DNA of 64,000 nucleotides from Tipula vernalis (lineage: Eukaryota > Arthropoda > Insecta > Diptera > Tipulidae): positions 336,385,106 to 336,449,105 of the forward strand of contig OY282558.1 in NCBI GenBank assembly GCA_958295665.1, in the 5' to 3' direction. The notes under the pieces are model-generated. The model made no database searches, was not told the origin of the DNA, and was given only the letters and a program-made list of their open reading frames with translations. Position 1 is the stretch's first letter, and every line of letters starts with the position of its first letter. Positions 35,436 through 47,747 of this stretch are shown piece by piece. The translations under genes were made by a program, and so were the position numbers.

Positions 35436-35495
35436 GTAGTTTGGTCGTAGCTGCCTGATGAGTAGACCATACTTTTCAGTACGAAACCAAACTAC
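35436..35495 (+). ncRNA. Hammerhead ribozyme motif (stem III open)
   Basis: All core elements are in order. Stem III is a perfect 10-bp helix, GTAGTTTGGT (35436-35445) with ACCAAACTAC (35486-35495). The cleavage triplet is GTC (35444-35446), so cleavage would follow C35446. CTGATGA lies at 35455-35461 and GAAA at 35483-35486, with the A that pairs to U16.1 and the G-C closing pair of stem II (35462/35482) in place. Stem II is GTA-GA / TC-AG-TAC. Stem I is only GTAGCTGC (35447-35454), self-complementary, which suits pairing between two copies better than a hairpin. It lies 19 bp downstream of the gypsy target duplication. Confidence 0.8.
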
Positions 35496-35576
35496 CAACA
35501 GAACTCATGGAGGGTTCTCATTTTTGCAGAGTTGTACATTGGTATAACTCTGGGCCTTCAGCCAAAATTACGGGGA
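35496..35576 (+). other. Structured flank of the hammerhead
   Basis: Two small hairpins follow the ribozyme: GAACTC ... GGGTTC (about 35502-35519) and GAGTT ... AACTC (35530-35551). They may belong to the same small element. Confidence 0.35.
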
Positions 35577-35727
35577 GGGGGGAAGATATTTCTACTTTTT
35601 TTCAGTAGATATATTATGAGCGATTGGCCTCTGTATTTTTCTGATTTACCAAATCGAAAATATTGGGATTGCCATGAACAATTAATATATTTGTCTATAA
35701 AAAATGCCGAAAAATCAACTTTATTAT
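35577..35727 (+). repeat. Single arm of the 359-bp palindrome
   Basis: About 150 bp nearly identical to the right arm of the palindrome at 26204-26562, without its inverted partner. Similarity starts at GGAAGATATTTCTAC and ends near CAACTTTATTA. Confidence 0.9.
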
Positions 35728-35934
35728 GAATATATTATATAATTATTAGGATATAATCTAAGACCCAAGGCATTCAAATATATTACAAACGATAATTTAG
35801 ATACAATTTTACAGAACCAGCCCAACTATGTGATATGAGCTTTACTCGCAAAGCTTGCTGGTCCTACTATGCTTTTCACGCTTACACAATATCTTATTTT
35901 TGATGCATCAGGGTGCATATACAGAAATTATGCT

Positions 35935-36160
35935 TAGGATTAAACTATAAATGCTCATTATAAAAGGAAGGAAAAAAATTTTAAGTATTTATCAATCACA
36001 CAATCCGCCAAAATTAACCGATCTTGCTAGACAGTTTCTAGTCGATTCAATAATTTATGAGCTTATGTCTAAAGACATATGTATGGATATCAGAGGTTTT
36101 GAAAAATATAACACAATCAATTATTACAAGTTAAAACTTTCGAATCAGAAGTTGGTGTAA
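35935..36160 (+). pseudogene. SAMD3-like ORF1 of copy D, N-terminal exon
   Basis: An open stretch, KGRKKILSIYQSHNPPKLTD ... LARQFLVDSIIYELM, aligns with the ORF1 region of copy A containing DEKKRDDIISCIVEHF...MNKLAEGIINIF. It ends at a good donor (GTAAG, about 36158). No SAM domain precedes it. A PIF/Harbinger element lies between it and the rest of the gene at 38940-39860. Confidence 0.45.
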
Positions 36161-36702
36161 GTTGTATCAATAGGTTAAGTTCAAGCGAAGAGATAAGAAC
36201 TATACCGCTATCATATCAAGATGATAGCGACTGGGAACATTCCTCGCACTTCGCATTGAGGGCGAGAAGCAAGTTTGAGTATTTTATTCACACTTAAGAA
36301 GTACGATTTATTTTCACACATCCTTTTCTTTTCTTAAAAATTATAAACCATTTCTTTCTTCTCGCCTGTGCTTAAGAGTTCTATCATGCACAAAAAACGA
36401 TTTAACTAACAAATTAAACCTTTCTTTGTTATTTTTTCTTACACCCTAGACAGACTGGGGTTTAATAAATCCGATTTAACTAATCCACAACTAATCCTAT
36501 TGCTCTGACACACAGCGGTTTATTAAATCTGAAATAGTATTGCAGCGCCTCTCTTGTTTAGTATTGATATTAATCCAAACGTCAAATTGTTTGTTTATTC
36601 TCCTTAAATTTATTCGCTCCCATTTTGTTTATTGTTTGGTGACAAAAAAATACAAAATATAATTAAATAATAACAATTAAAATTAAACCAGCCAAAAAAA
36701 AA

Positions 36703-37613
36703 ACCGCTGCGAATGGACTGATGATCAAACCAAACAATTACTCGACTGCTGGTCTGAAAAAATAGATGAACTTCGAAAAACAAAACGAAATTCCTCCATC
36801 TGCAACGACATTTCAAGAAGTCTTGAGGACATTGGAGTAAAAAAAACAGCCGCAGAAATTAAATCGCGCATTAAAAATCTCACTTCAAGATAGAAATGTG
36901 CTCATTCGTTTAAAAAAATAAGCAATAATTTCTTCTCTGGATAAAGGACCACATAACCTCAAAAAATTAGAAGTATAGTGAATTTTTCTTTCAATAGTAA
37001 AGCATTAAAAACGTCCTCATTTCGGTTAAATTTTATCCAGAGTATAAATTATTTATATAAACATAACTTTTTTTAAGGAAAATCTTCTTGTAGAAGCGAG
37101 AAAATAAATGTTGGGCCCAGTGGTGGATCACCATCAGACTGGAATTTTTTTGGGGAAGTTAGCTCCATAATCGGCAGTTCCCCTTCAAACGACGATGATT
37201 TAATATAGGAATTATTATAGTTATAATTGTTGAAATTTGTAAATAAAAGTAAAAAATAATTGTCTTATATAAAAAATGTTTTATTATAGTTTGCTTTACA
37301 TAGAATAAGGTGAATTTATGTCGTCGAAATATCGCTTGATGAAAATAGTTCTCCAGCTTCGTTGCCATCGCCAACATCAACGCGTTCATCAGGTACAGCC
37401 GTTGCTTCAATATCCAGTTCTGTTCGACGACCTACAAAAATAGGGCAAATTCAGGAAGAGTTGCTAAATCAAATTTCAAGGGTAAATGATTGCCTCGAGA
37501 ATTATTGCGAACAAGCAAAAAACTATCAAAAAGAACATTTAGACTTAATGAAGGAGACCGTAATAATGCAAAAAAAATGGCTTGCATTTTTTACAACTAA
37601 TAATAATAATTAG
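36703..37613 (+). pseudogene. Harbinger Myb/SANT-like accessory protein
   Basis: A Trp-containing Myb-like domain (CEWTDDQTKQLLDCWSEKID ... AAEIKSRIKNLTS, 36706-36888) is followed by an intron-like gap, a SPSDWNFFGEVSSIIGSSP exon (about 37080-37206) and a C-terminal exon (about 37341-37613) with a Ser-rich stretch and a coiled coil ending ...WLAFFTTNNNN. In active Harbinger systems this protein helps the transposase enter the nucleus and bind DNA. The exons are mostly open but a stop replaces the donor after LTSR and no clear start is present. Confidence 0.65.
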
Positions 37614-37722
37614 ATAACAATGAATTGATGGAAATTCAATGAAATATTAATGAATTTGGATAATGGATTATTGATTAAGACCTGAGTGTATTATTTAATT
37701 TTAAAGAGAATATTTTTTAATT

Positions 37723-38200
37723 TTATATGTAAACTTTAGCACATAATTTCCGACATTCAGCTAATGATGCCAAATAATATAATGAAATTGCGACCCTCTT
37801 ATCAATTGGGATACAATTTCTAAAAGAAGTGTCCATTTTTTCGATGCACTTCACTGATTGGACAAGTTCATTAAAAGTTTGTCGATCCATTCTGAAGTCC
37901 TCAGTAAATTTTTGCTCGCTGTACGATGACACTTCTACCTCCCAATATAAATTTTCTCTTATCTTAAAATATGAGTTTACCTGTTATTTATTCTACTTTA
38001 ACAAATTCCACAATTTACGGTCAATACTTTTTTGTAGCATTCAAGGCGATAAATAATGCAGCTAACTTTTTATTTCGCTCAAAATAAAATATGGCCAATT
38101 CCTCGGACTCTTTTACTAGGCCTTGTAGATTTTTTCCTCTTTCTTCTAATAGTTACACTTGTTGCAAAATCATTTGCAAATTCGCCGGATCCATTCTTGC
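37723..38200 (-). pseudogene. Harbinger transposase N-terminal fragment
   Basis: Minus-strand reading: an ATG near 38197 (MDPANLQMILQQV), a coiled-coil-like stretch with a stop, then FRMDRQTFNELVQSV and IPIDKRVAISLYYLASLAE, the helix-turn-helix region upstream of the DDE domain. The frame ends at 37723 and the whole catalytic domain is missing. Confidence 0.7.
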
Positions 38201-38939
38201 TCAAATATTTTTAACACTTTTTTAGGAAATAAAATATTTAATTTTGAACACTATAAAACACTTTGAAGCACTATAAAAACCACAAATAAACTTTAAATGT
38301 CGGAAACAAAACATTAAAATCGCCATTGTCAATTTCTCCTACCACTTGATGGCAACAAGTACCTACGGTATTGTACCTAATAACTGTTCGTGCGATGCCA
38401 CCACTTACCAGCTCAATAAACATATATTTTAAACAAAAAAAATCGAAAATAAATTTTTTTCTGTTTTTAAAATAAAAATGTTTTATATATCTCTACAAAA
38501 TTAAATTTATTTTATCATTACATAAAATTTTATGTATATAGTTAAAACAGATAACTGATGTTGTATTATCTGCCGTACTACGGCGCCACTTGGCTTTTCA
38601 CCAAATCGATTTAATCATTAAACCCAAAATAATACGAGCTTAGCTAAGTCTGAACTTGACACACTGCGGCTAATCTCGAAAAAAATTACTAAATCGGATT
38701 TATTAAATCGCAGTCTGTCAAGGGTATTAGGAATATGACTTTAAGCCCGCGAATGAGCAAAACAAATATTATACCGGTGTACTTTACAATAAATATAGAA
38801 ATTGTTCAAGCAGGTATAGGAATAAGGCGATATTTTTAAGCCGAAAACGTCGTTATAGTAGTAGCTTTCAAGGTAAAAAATCTATTACCTATAAAACGAT
38901 TAACATCCAAATAAAACTTTTTTTTTTATTATTGCAGAC

Positions 38940-39860
38940 GCCAAAGTATAGAAAATCAGGAAATATCCACACTAACAAAAAGTGGTTAAATTGTTTTCAT
39001 GAACCGTGGGAGACGGTGGAAATAAAATGACAATCTACTTTTGAAGGTTAAATTCACGAATTGGATTGTAACGCGGTAAAATCAGAAAAATCGTTTAATT
39101 TTTTGACGAATTGGAATCTATTTTATTCTTTAAATGGTTTTAGATTGGTAAGTACTAAATAGTATGTTCCATTATTAAAGTTTCTTCAAATTATAAGTTT
39201 AAAATTATTAATTTTGTTTAAGATTGATATAGACTTTGAAAACTTATATGTACATGGAGAAAAGTACACTACTTATGACAAAATGGCAACAGTCTAGTGA
39301 AATCATTGAAACCGTATTCCAGAAACATATCAAAGCCCGCAAGGAAATATCGAAAATAAACAACATTAATTGTTCAGGTACAATTGACTAGATTTAAATA
39401 ATATTAACATAAGGATAGTAATTTTAATTATGTTTTCTAGACGAAAAAATCCAGAAGATTATAAGCTTACTACATTACGCACTACTCCCAACATCCAGAA
39501 TTAGTAAAGTTGGAAAGAAGGACATCTGAAAGCCAACCATTAAGAATTCGATTTCATCGCTAATCCTAGAAGTTCCTGATACTGCAACCGTTCAACAAAA
39601 ATTAGAGAATATACGAAGTAAATATGCAGAATATAACCTTAACCTTCAACCTTTAGTGATTGTCGTGGGTGCAGATGATGGACGAAAGGAATTTATAACG
39701 GTATTTGACGATATACGGTACAAATTTAAAAGTTTGTTGGCGGCCATAGATTGCTGTTTCAAATTATTTTTTGTATTCAATGTAAAATATCCTTTAGAAT
39801 CGACAATAAAACTAACCAAACCAACTAACAAATTTATACATTTTAGTCTTGAATAGAGAA
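38940..39860 (+). pseudogene. SAMD3-like ORF1 of copy D, C-terminal exons
   Basis: After a TTGCAG acceptor near 38936, fragments follow the ORF1 order: WLNCFHEPWETVEIKWQS, then FNFLTNWNLFYSLNGFRL with a GT donor (about 39148), IDIDFENLYVHGEKYTTYD (about 39225), and LVIVVGADDGRKEFITVF ... LLAAIDCCFKLFFVFNVKYP (39653-39800), matching the C-terminal domain of copy A. Stops and shifts are present. No ORF2 follows; a tandem array takes its place. Confidence 0.6.
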
Positions 39861-40268
39861 TAAAAAATTGTATAACAATAAGCATTATAGTTTAGAATTG
39901 AGAATTACCAACTGTATAAAACTATGCATGGTAGTCTTGAATCGAGAATGACCAACTTATAAATCTATACATTTTAGTCTTGAATAGAGAATGAAAAACT
40001 GTATAAAAATAAGCATTATAGTTTAGATTTGAGAATTACTAACTGTATAAAACTATGCATTGTAGTCTTGAATCGAAAACTACCAACTGTATAAAAGTAT
40101 GCATTGTAGTTTAGAATCGAGAATAACCATATGTACGAGTATAAAACTATGTGTTATGGTCTAGAAACAAGAATTAGTAACAGTTTATAACTATGCATTT
40201 TAGCGTTGCATCGAGAATTATTAACTGTATAAAACTATGCATTGTATTCTGGAATAGAAAATTACTCG
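39838..40268. repeat. Tandem array, ~60-bp unit, subterminal repeats of copy D
   Basis: About seven diverged units with the core GAATTACCAACTGTATAAAA followed by CTATGCATTGTAGTCTTGAATCGA. It starts inside the last ORF1 codons. It is comparable in position, though not in sequence, to the array at 61520-62085 of copy F. Confidence 0.85.
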
Positions 40269-40589
40269 AAAAAATATTGATAGTTTAAAGACGCACTGTT
40301 CTTGAATTTGTTCGTAACATATTCTTAAAAATAGCAAACCTCTTCACAAGTTCAGTATACAACCAAGAAAACATTGACAAAATAAAAATAAAATACTAAT
40401 AATATGAAATAGGGTTTACTTGAACTATACACTAAATTTTTAATTATAGAGATTTCAACATTAACAAAGTTGTCGAGGTCCATTCTTTAAATGAGAGTAT
40501 ATTGAGAAAATTTTCGCTTAGCACATATTGAAGCAGCTTTTTTTACTTGATTGATATCTATGTACATATATTACATAATTTGAGCAATA

Positions 40590-40960
40590 TTTTCCCTCAG
40601 TCTATGTATGCCGCTTTAACTGAAAATGATGTTATTATTAAAGCAGCTAAAGGTGAACTTTACAATTAGATGTGCCTTGCCAAGTTTTTAGCGGGTATTC
40701 GTGAACCCTTAGGTTCGATGGTACGTACTAGAAACCCAACCACAATATCCGATGCATATTCATTATGTTTACGTTTATGATTATGTTTATGTTTACAACT
40801 CAAGTTATTTACAACAAGAACAAAACTTAAATAGAAATCAAAAACTATACAGTAATAATATACAACAGTTACCATTAATTTCAAGATTTCAATATCTAAA
40901 TTTGATCCAAAACCTCAATTATATGCAGGAATTCCATTTAACTAAATCCAGAATAATCAA
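40590..40960 (+). pseudogene. Ty3/gypsy gag fragment
   Basis: LAKFLAGIREPLGSMVRTRN then PTTISDAY (from about 40673) is a capsid C-terminal motif common in gypsy gag proteins. Stops follow at about 40777. The Asn/Gln-rich continuation fits the region after capsid. No other part of the element is visible except a possible LTR piece just downstream. Confidence 0.55.
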
Positions 40961-41010
40961 ATAAACCCAGTTAGTCAATTCATCTCAATTCATATAACAA
41001 TCATCGACCT

Positions 41011-41075
41011 TGTAGCGGCTCACTCACTCAATCAATCACGCACTCAATCATTCATTTATTCAATAATTTTATCAC
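41011..41075 (+). repeat. Degenerate LTR fragment related to the CsRn1-type LTR
   Basis: TGTAGCGGCTCACTCACTCA resembles the LTR start TGTAGTGGCTCGCTCATTTA at 47873 and 53616, and both continue with TTCA/ATCA-rich text. It lies just after a gypsy gag remnant. Confidence 0.45.
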
Positions 41076-41767
41076 TACACCAAAGAGAATACACATCAAG
41101 AGGAACATCTTATATGAACCTCTTTTGCATATGAACTAAAAATCTTAAAATATTTCAGAATTATTTGGTGATGGCAAACGAAATAGGATAAACATATATT
41201 TTTTATTTGGTTTTCTCTTTCGAACAAAAAAAAAAAAATTATTTTACTATTTAAAAATAACATAAACTTTCTCTTACTAATTCATATTATAATTCCATTG
41301 TAAAATGGAATAGATATATTCGTACAATGAATATTTTGTTTTCATTTTATACAATATATGTATGTATTTGTTTTGCTAATGGGCCAGGTAGTTTGTGTTT
41401 ATTTTAATGGTATATAAGGAATAGTTTTACTAGCTAAAGACACATGTTTTATTATTTATGAATTTCTCCAATTCAAATTCATAAAATTTTCTTTATTCAT
41501 TTTTTTGGGCCAAAATATTGAAACTCGATTAAAAAAGACACTGCTATATCACTGGAGATGTTAATTGCTTAGTTTTTAATGTTCAATTGACAAGAAGATT
41601 GTGCACACATTCCACAGACAACGAATTTCGACATGATCCGTCTTGTCACCTCACACGTGTCAAACGACCGCAACGACCAACTACTGTTGTCATGTCAGAG
41701 GTGAGTTGCGACCGTTAAGGGTTAAATTTTATTTCTAAAATATGTAAATTAGTCTGTTAAGCCAACG
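41076..41767. other. Unassigned AT-rich segment
   Basis: No gene supported. A short ATG frame at 41631 runs into a GTGAGT donor and could be a first exon, but no phase-compatible partner exon is adjacent. Confidence 0.25.
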
Positions 41768-42357
41768 CACCGAGAGACAAATTGGTTATTTACATGAAAG
41801 ATTTAGGCATTAGTATATAGGTGTACAACTGGTTCCAAATTTCGATACGACATTATTTTTTTCCACTTCGGTGAACTGTTTAATTTATGTAGTCAGTAGT
41901 GATCCTTTATTTTGATACTTACAAATATATTTTATATTATAACCGAAATGAAGTGTAGAACATACTCATTTATTTGCAATAGATATATTTCAAAAATAAA
42001 CTAAAAAATGATCGGCCAATTTCTCTTTCTCAAATTCCTAACTTCTGTAAAACACCGCAAAAATCTATTTTATATTTCATACTTTTTAGAATAAAATTGC
42101 ATTATTTCAATTTGTATTCTTTTTTGCATAAAAAGCTAATGAACATGATGTTGAACGAAAAAGGATAATTTTTATTGTTTTAAGATTAAGGTGTTTTTTA
42201 TTTTCTGCATTTTCTGTCTTTCTCGTTTGTACTTCATGTGTGGGAAAAGAAAGAGATAGTTATAATCGTTTTTTGAAATTACGTTTGAAATTGAATTATA
42301 ACTTCAGTAGGCAAGTGGCGTTCATCCGTGGATACAGGTTTTTAATGTGTTATTAAA

Positions 42358-45060
42358 ATGATATTAAAGTTCGTGTACCTTAATCGTGCAAAATTATTAA
42401 AAGTGAATAGTTTGGTAGGATATATTTTTACTTACGATGATTTTGTGTTGTGCGGTAAGTTTTCAAATAAATTGATAATTAATTAAATATTACTAGTGTT
42501 TTTGGTTTTAAACGTTCTCGATCATAAAAATAATATTAAGTGATATTAAAACCCAATTTACAGTACAAAGGTTTTGCTTTGCAGAATATATTTATTATTA
42601 TTTTATTAAAATGTTTAAAGAGAAATTTATTTTTATCAAATTAATGGTGATAATTATACAAAATGTATGCCGATTACTATTCAAATCAACGCGTTTTCGA
42701 TAATATAACGGTATTTAAGTTGTAAAGTGTTTAATTTATTCAATCAAAGGATTACATTTGCTTCTTTTTCAACATTCATAAATTTGGCATTTAACCATGA
42801 TTGATTTTGCGACAGTTATCACATAATTTTTATAAATGTGAAATATAACCTTAAAACCAAAAGCATAACGTGTAATCTGAATAGTTTAATTATTCTGATT
42901 TAACTTGTTCTTGATTTTTAATTTTAATTGAGAGAAATTGATTCTAGAACCGCTCTCATATTGCGTTTATTTATATTATTTTTAATATAATTTTTATTCG
43001 TTATTATTCGACGGTTCCAGAAATGTATTTTCTTGTAAATGTAAAATCACAAAAATAAAATTTTTCATATAAATTTATTTCGAATTTTTAGTTTAGCTCA
43101 AACTGGATTTTCCCTAAATGAACCAATATCTTTTTACGATAAAAATAACACGTGCATTGGACCGAAATTTTATTGGAGTATTTAACACAATACAAAAGCG
43201 ATACGAGCTTTGAGCTACACATTCAAAGTAGCCATCACATAACTCAGAATATGGCCGATATAGGAGGTTTGTTATACAATATTTTGTAAATAGCTTACCG
43301 ACTAAATAAAATTATTTTGAACAAACTTTTACAGGTTCAAACATACCATCAACATTTAATGAGTTTCGGTGCTCTCCATTTAATGAAATAATTCCACCAG
43401 AGAGTGTTTCGCAAAGTTTTAGCGAAGGTTTGTTCAATAATAATTTAATAATCGTTTAGTAAATAAATTAAATTTATTAACATATTCATTTTGTAATATT
43501 GCAGGAAGCTCGACCGCACCATCTATACTATTATCATGTACCAATTCGGACAAATCAGAGTTTGCGGACCCCTAGGCCATAACACTTCGAGAGAACCTCT
43601 TCGTCGACTTACAGCAGAGGTAAATAAACAATAAAAATTTTTTGATTGTGTTTTTTTTAAATAATGATTAACACTGTAATTTTTCATTTTAGAAATTGGA
43701 ATCATATATTAGGAGACAAGACCAAGGGGAATACATTTCAAATTTCTATAAAGAAAACATCCTTCTTTCTACCAAAGAGAGAAATTCATTTAATCGGCTG
43801 GTGTGCCAGCACATGATATTGACATGTGGGTATTATCCTACGTCGGCTGAATTCATAATTCATATTCAATTATTATCATCGTACAAAAATTTAAAATCTG
43901 AGAACGAATGGGTAAGATTAAGCAAATATTATTATATTAGTCACATATTTTCATATGGTGTTTTTTTTATTTATTCGTATGTTTATTATGTTTTTAATAT
44001 TTAATATTTCTTTTTATTATTTTCCATCTGAACAGGATTTATTTTTTGACCCTAAATCACATTCTGGTTGGTTGCATTGATAGAATGAAATACTGTCAAT
44101 CCCTAAAAAGGAAATTCACCAACAAACTTAAAAACGGCAAAGACGTGCGCAACCAGACGGATTGGTTGAGCATTCCAGACGGCCCGGAATCAGAAGAAGA
44201 GCCGGATGATTTTGATAATTTGGCGGATATTTCCTTTTTAAAGAGTGCCTGTGCATTGACGCAAAAACCATCGATTTTTTATAAATTTAAAAATACTTTT
44301 AAATTTAGAAGTTTGAATATAAAAAAAATATTGGAGGATTTTCCAATAATAAAGGCGCTGCCAGAATTGGTATTATTAATTTTTTTTTTTTTTTTATTAA
44401 ATCGGAAAACTAAAAATCTTTTTATTTTGCAGATACTTACTGATTTTCAAGTAATTGCGGAACACAACAATTTCAAGATGCTTTAGAATTTCAAAGAGAA
44501 ATGGAGACAACATGCTTACAAGATAGATGCCATCTTTAAAAAAAAACTTTAAACAGTCAAACGAACCAGTCATCGCTAAAATATTAGGTAAACTTCTTAC
44601 ATACATAAATATCATAATATCTTTATATCCTAATAATTTTAAATGTTGAATTATGTATTAAATATATTACTGTTTTATTGTTTTACTAATAGAATGGAGT
44701 GATGACATACAGTTATACTTGAAGCTATTGAGCTTGCTACCACCAGTTAACTCAAAAGGAGGAAGACAAAAAAGATGTACAACTTTAAATTCGGTAGAAA
44801 CTTTTATTGTTTTTTGTACCCTAACGACCCCCGAAGCTGAAATAGTAGACATTTGTATGAGTCAACCACAGTTAATTGCATTTGGACCAAATAAAAAGGC
44901 CATTTCATATTTCGGGTTAAAAGTTGATGATACGCTTTTATTGTTCCCAAAAACAATAACGAACATTGACGATGCAATCGATTTTTTTTAAAAACTACAT
45001 TTTGTAATGCAAATTCATTACGATCCAGCTCATGCACAGTTGCCGAATTTTGTTCAGTAT
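42358..45060 (+). pseudogene. SAMD3-like ORF1 of copy E
   Basis: Exon 1 (42358-42454) encodes MILKFVYLNRAKLLKVNSLV and ends TYDDFVLCG at GTAAGT, similar to the first exon of copy F. Later exon-like blocks: about 43150-43263 (LLEYLTQYKSDTSFELHIQ), 43336-43428, 43504-43620, 43693-43911 (KLESYIRRQDQGEYISNFYK), 44036-44370 (QSLKRKFTNKLKNGKD ... DFPIIKALPEL), 44433-44587 and 44694-45060 (PQLIAFGPNKKAISYFGLKV). Order and content follow ORF1 of A and F. A stop near 43574, stops near 44484 and 44988 and frame changes make it a pseudogene. It lacks the SAM domain. Confidence 0.6.
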
Positions 45061-45315
45061 TATAGCCAGATTAAGATAAAACTGTTGCCTACAGGGTTTA
45101 TTTTAAGTAAATGTTTAATATTATTGTATAAGTATTATTTTTTTTTTCTAGATTTTGTTTTAAATTGAAATGTACAATATGAATTATTTTTACTTAATTT
45201 TTAATTATTTAATTATTATTTATTGTCCAATTATCTGATTGGATTAATCAGGATATTTTTGAATATATAGTGTGATTATTTTATATAACTTATAATGTAC
45301 AAGTAATTTTATAAT

Positions 45316-46279
<964 letters not shown>

Positions 46280-47217
46280 CAATACATTTCATCTATTTTT
46301 GTACAAATTTTACAAAACATAATAATGAATTATGTGCGAAATAATAATAAAAATATGTTTAACAACATCTAAATTTGTATGGTTATTTTTCTTTTTCCAC
46401 TAAATTTGGTTAAAAAATGAATGGTTAATATTACTGCAGCCTATCGATTTGTGTGCTTCTAAAAGATTAATTCACCCTTTATAAATATACATTTTAACCT
46501 TTAAAAAATGTTTATTCTTCTGAAATGAAGTTATCTTATCTCATATAGGTTGATTAAGATTTTTTTCTTAAAGATTTTTACACTAAAAGTAATGAAACCT
46601 ATTCTAAATAATAATAAAAACGTTAAAAATTTATTAAACATTTTAATTTTTCTTAATTTTTCTCAAAATTTTACTCCAGAATTGTTTGTTACTATGCTTC
46701 AGATATATCGAGATTTGTCTTATAAGTGGATCAATTCAATCCAAATAAAATTAAAATACAGCAGCGATTTAAAACGAATTATGTTTCGTAAAAATATATT
46801 TTGTTTAAAAAGCATAGATTTTACTCTTTAAAAAAAAAGATAATTTACCTGCGATAGGATACCTTTAGGTATTTTCATATAAACATTTTTATACTCTGGC
46901 TTAATATAATAAGTATGTTAGTTCTACGCAATTTTCGCCCTTTTGGATAAGTGTAATAATTAAGAAAAATTGGATAAGATGTTTAGTTAATTACAAAAAT
47001 GAATTGCATACTTTGATAAAGTATAATTTTACATCTAAAAAAAGGATGGACGTATAGTTATTCCGCAAAAGGATACGAAAAGGATAGTTTTCATCCCATT
47101 TTTTTTAACCGTGCACGATTTCTATAAATCATCACCATTGGTCGACATTTCCCATTCGTCTGGCTGCGGCTTTAACCTACGTAATAAAACAAAATATTTA
47201 TTTTTAAGAATTATTTA

Positions 47218-47620
47218 GACCCGAAAAAATTAAATCTCCATTTTCTTCAAGTTTTTAAGTTAAAAATATTATTTTCTGGTAAATTCGGTCAAGTTCAGAA
47301 GATTTTAGATAAAACCAAGCAATAATTTTGGAATTACAGCGAAAAAAACAAAGTTTTTCTTTTCATTTTTCTCACTTTTCATTTTCTCGCTATTTTGAAT
47401 TTAAAAAATTTCAGAAAATATTTAATTGAACTAAGTTATATTTTAATTTTTTTCATCTGAAAAAATTAAATTTCCATTTTCTCCACCAATTAAATATTGT
47501 TTGAATTTTTTGAAAATATTATTTTATAGTAAATTGGGTCAAACTCAAGTACCAAAAGATTTTAGATAAAATAAAGTAATAATTTTGGAGTTACAGCGAA
47601 AAAATAAATGTAGTTTTTCT
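47218..47620. repeat. Two-copy tandem duplication, ~240-bp period
   Basis: A unit starting GAAAAAATTAAAT(C/T)TCCATTTTCT and ending TTACAGCGAAAAAA...AGTTTTTCTTTTC occurs at about 47222-47365 and about 47460-47620, roughly 80% identical by eye. It lies in the intron upstream of the interrupted host exon. Confidence 0.7.
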
Positions 47621-47747
47621 TTTCGTTTGCCTGTGATTTAGTTTGAAATTTGGATATAAAGCTTTGTTTTGTTCGATAGAGCACCCGGTCTATTTGTCAT
47701 TTAAATTTTAATTATTCTGTCCTAGCAATCTGTTTCATTTCTTTCAG

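Larger units (their letters stand above)
36449..38719. mobile_element. PIF/Harbinger-type element, defective
   Basis: The left end reads GACAGACTGGGGTTTAATAA; the reverse complement of the right end reads GACAGACTGCGATTTAATAA, and the match continues with ATCCGATTTA (28 of 30). The interior has the two convergent genes typical of this superfamily: a Myb/SANT-like protein on + and a transposase start on -. Most of the transposase is deleted. No 3-bp target duplication is clear (CTA / AAG). Confidence 0.85.

Noticed and set aside
36710..36730. CTGATGA as a second hammerhead
   Set aside because: It lies in the Myb-like coding region; no GAAAC or helices at the needed spacing.
41631..41700. Possible first exon (ATG to GTGAGT)
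   Set aside because: Its phase does not fit the next candidate exon at 47748 and there is no other support.
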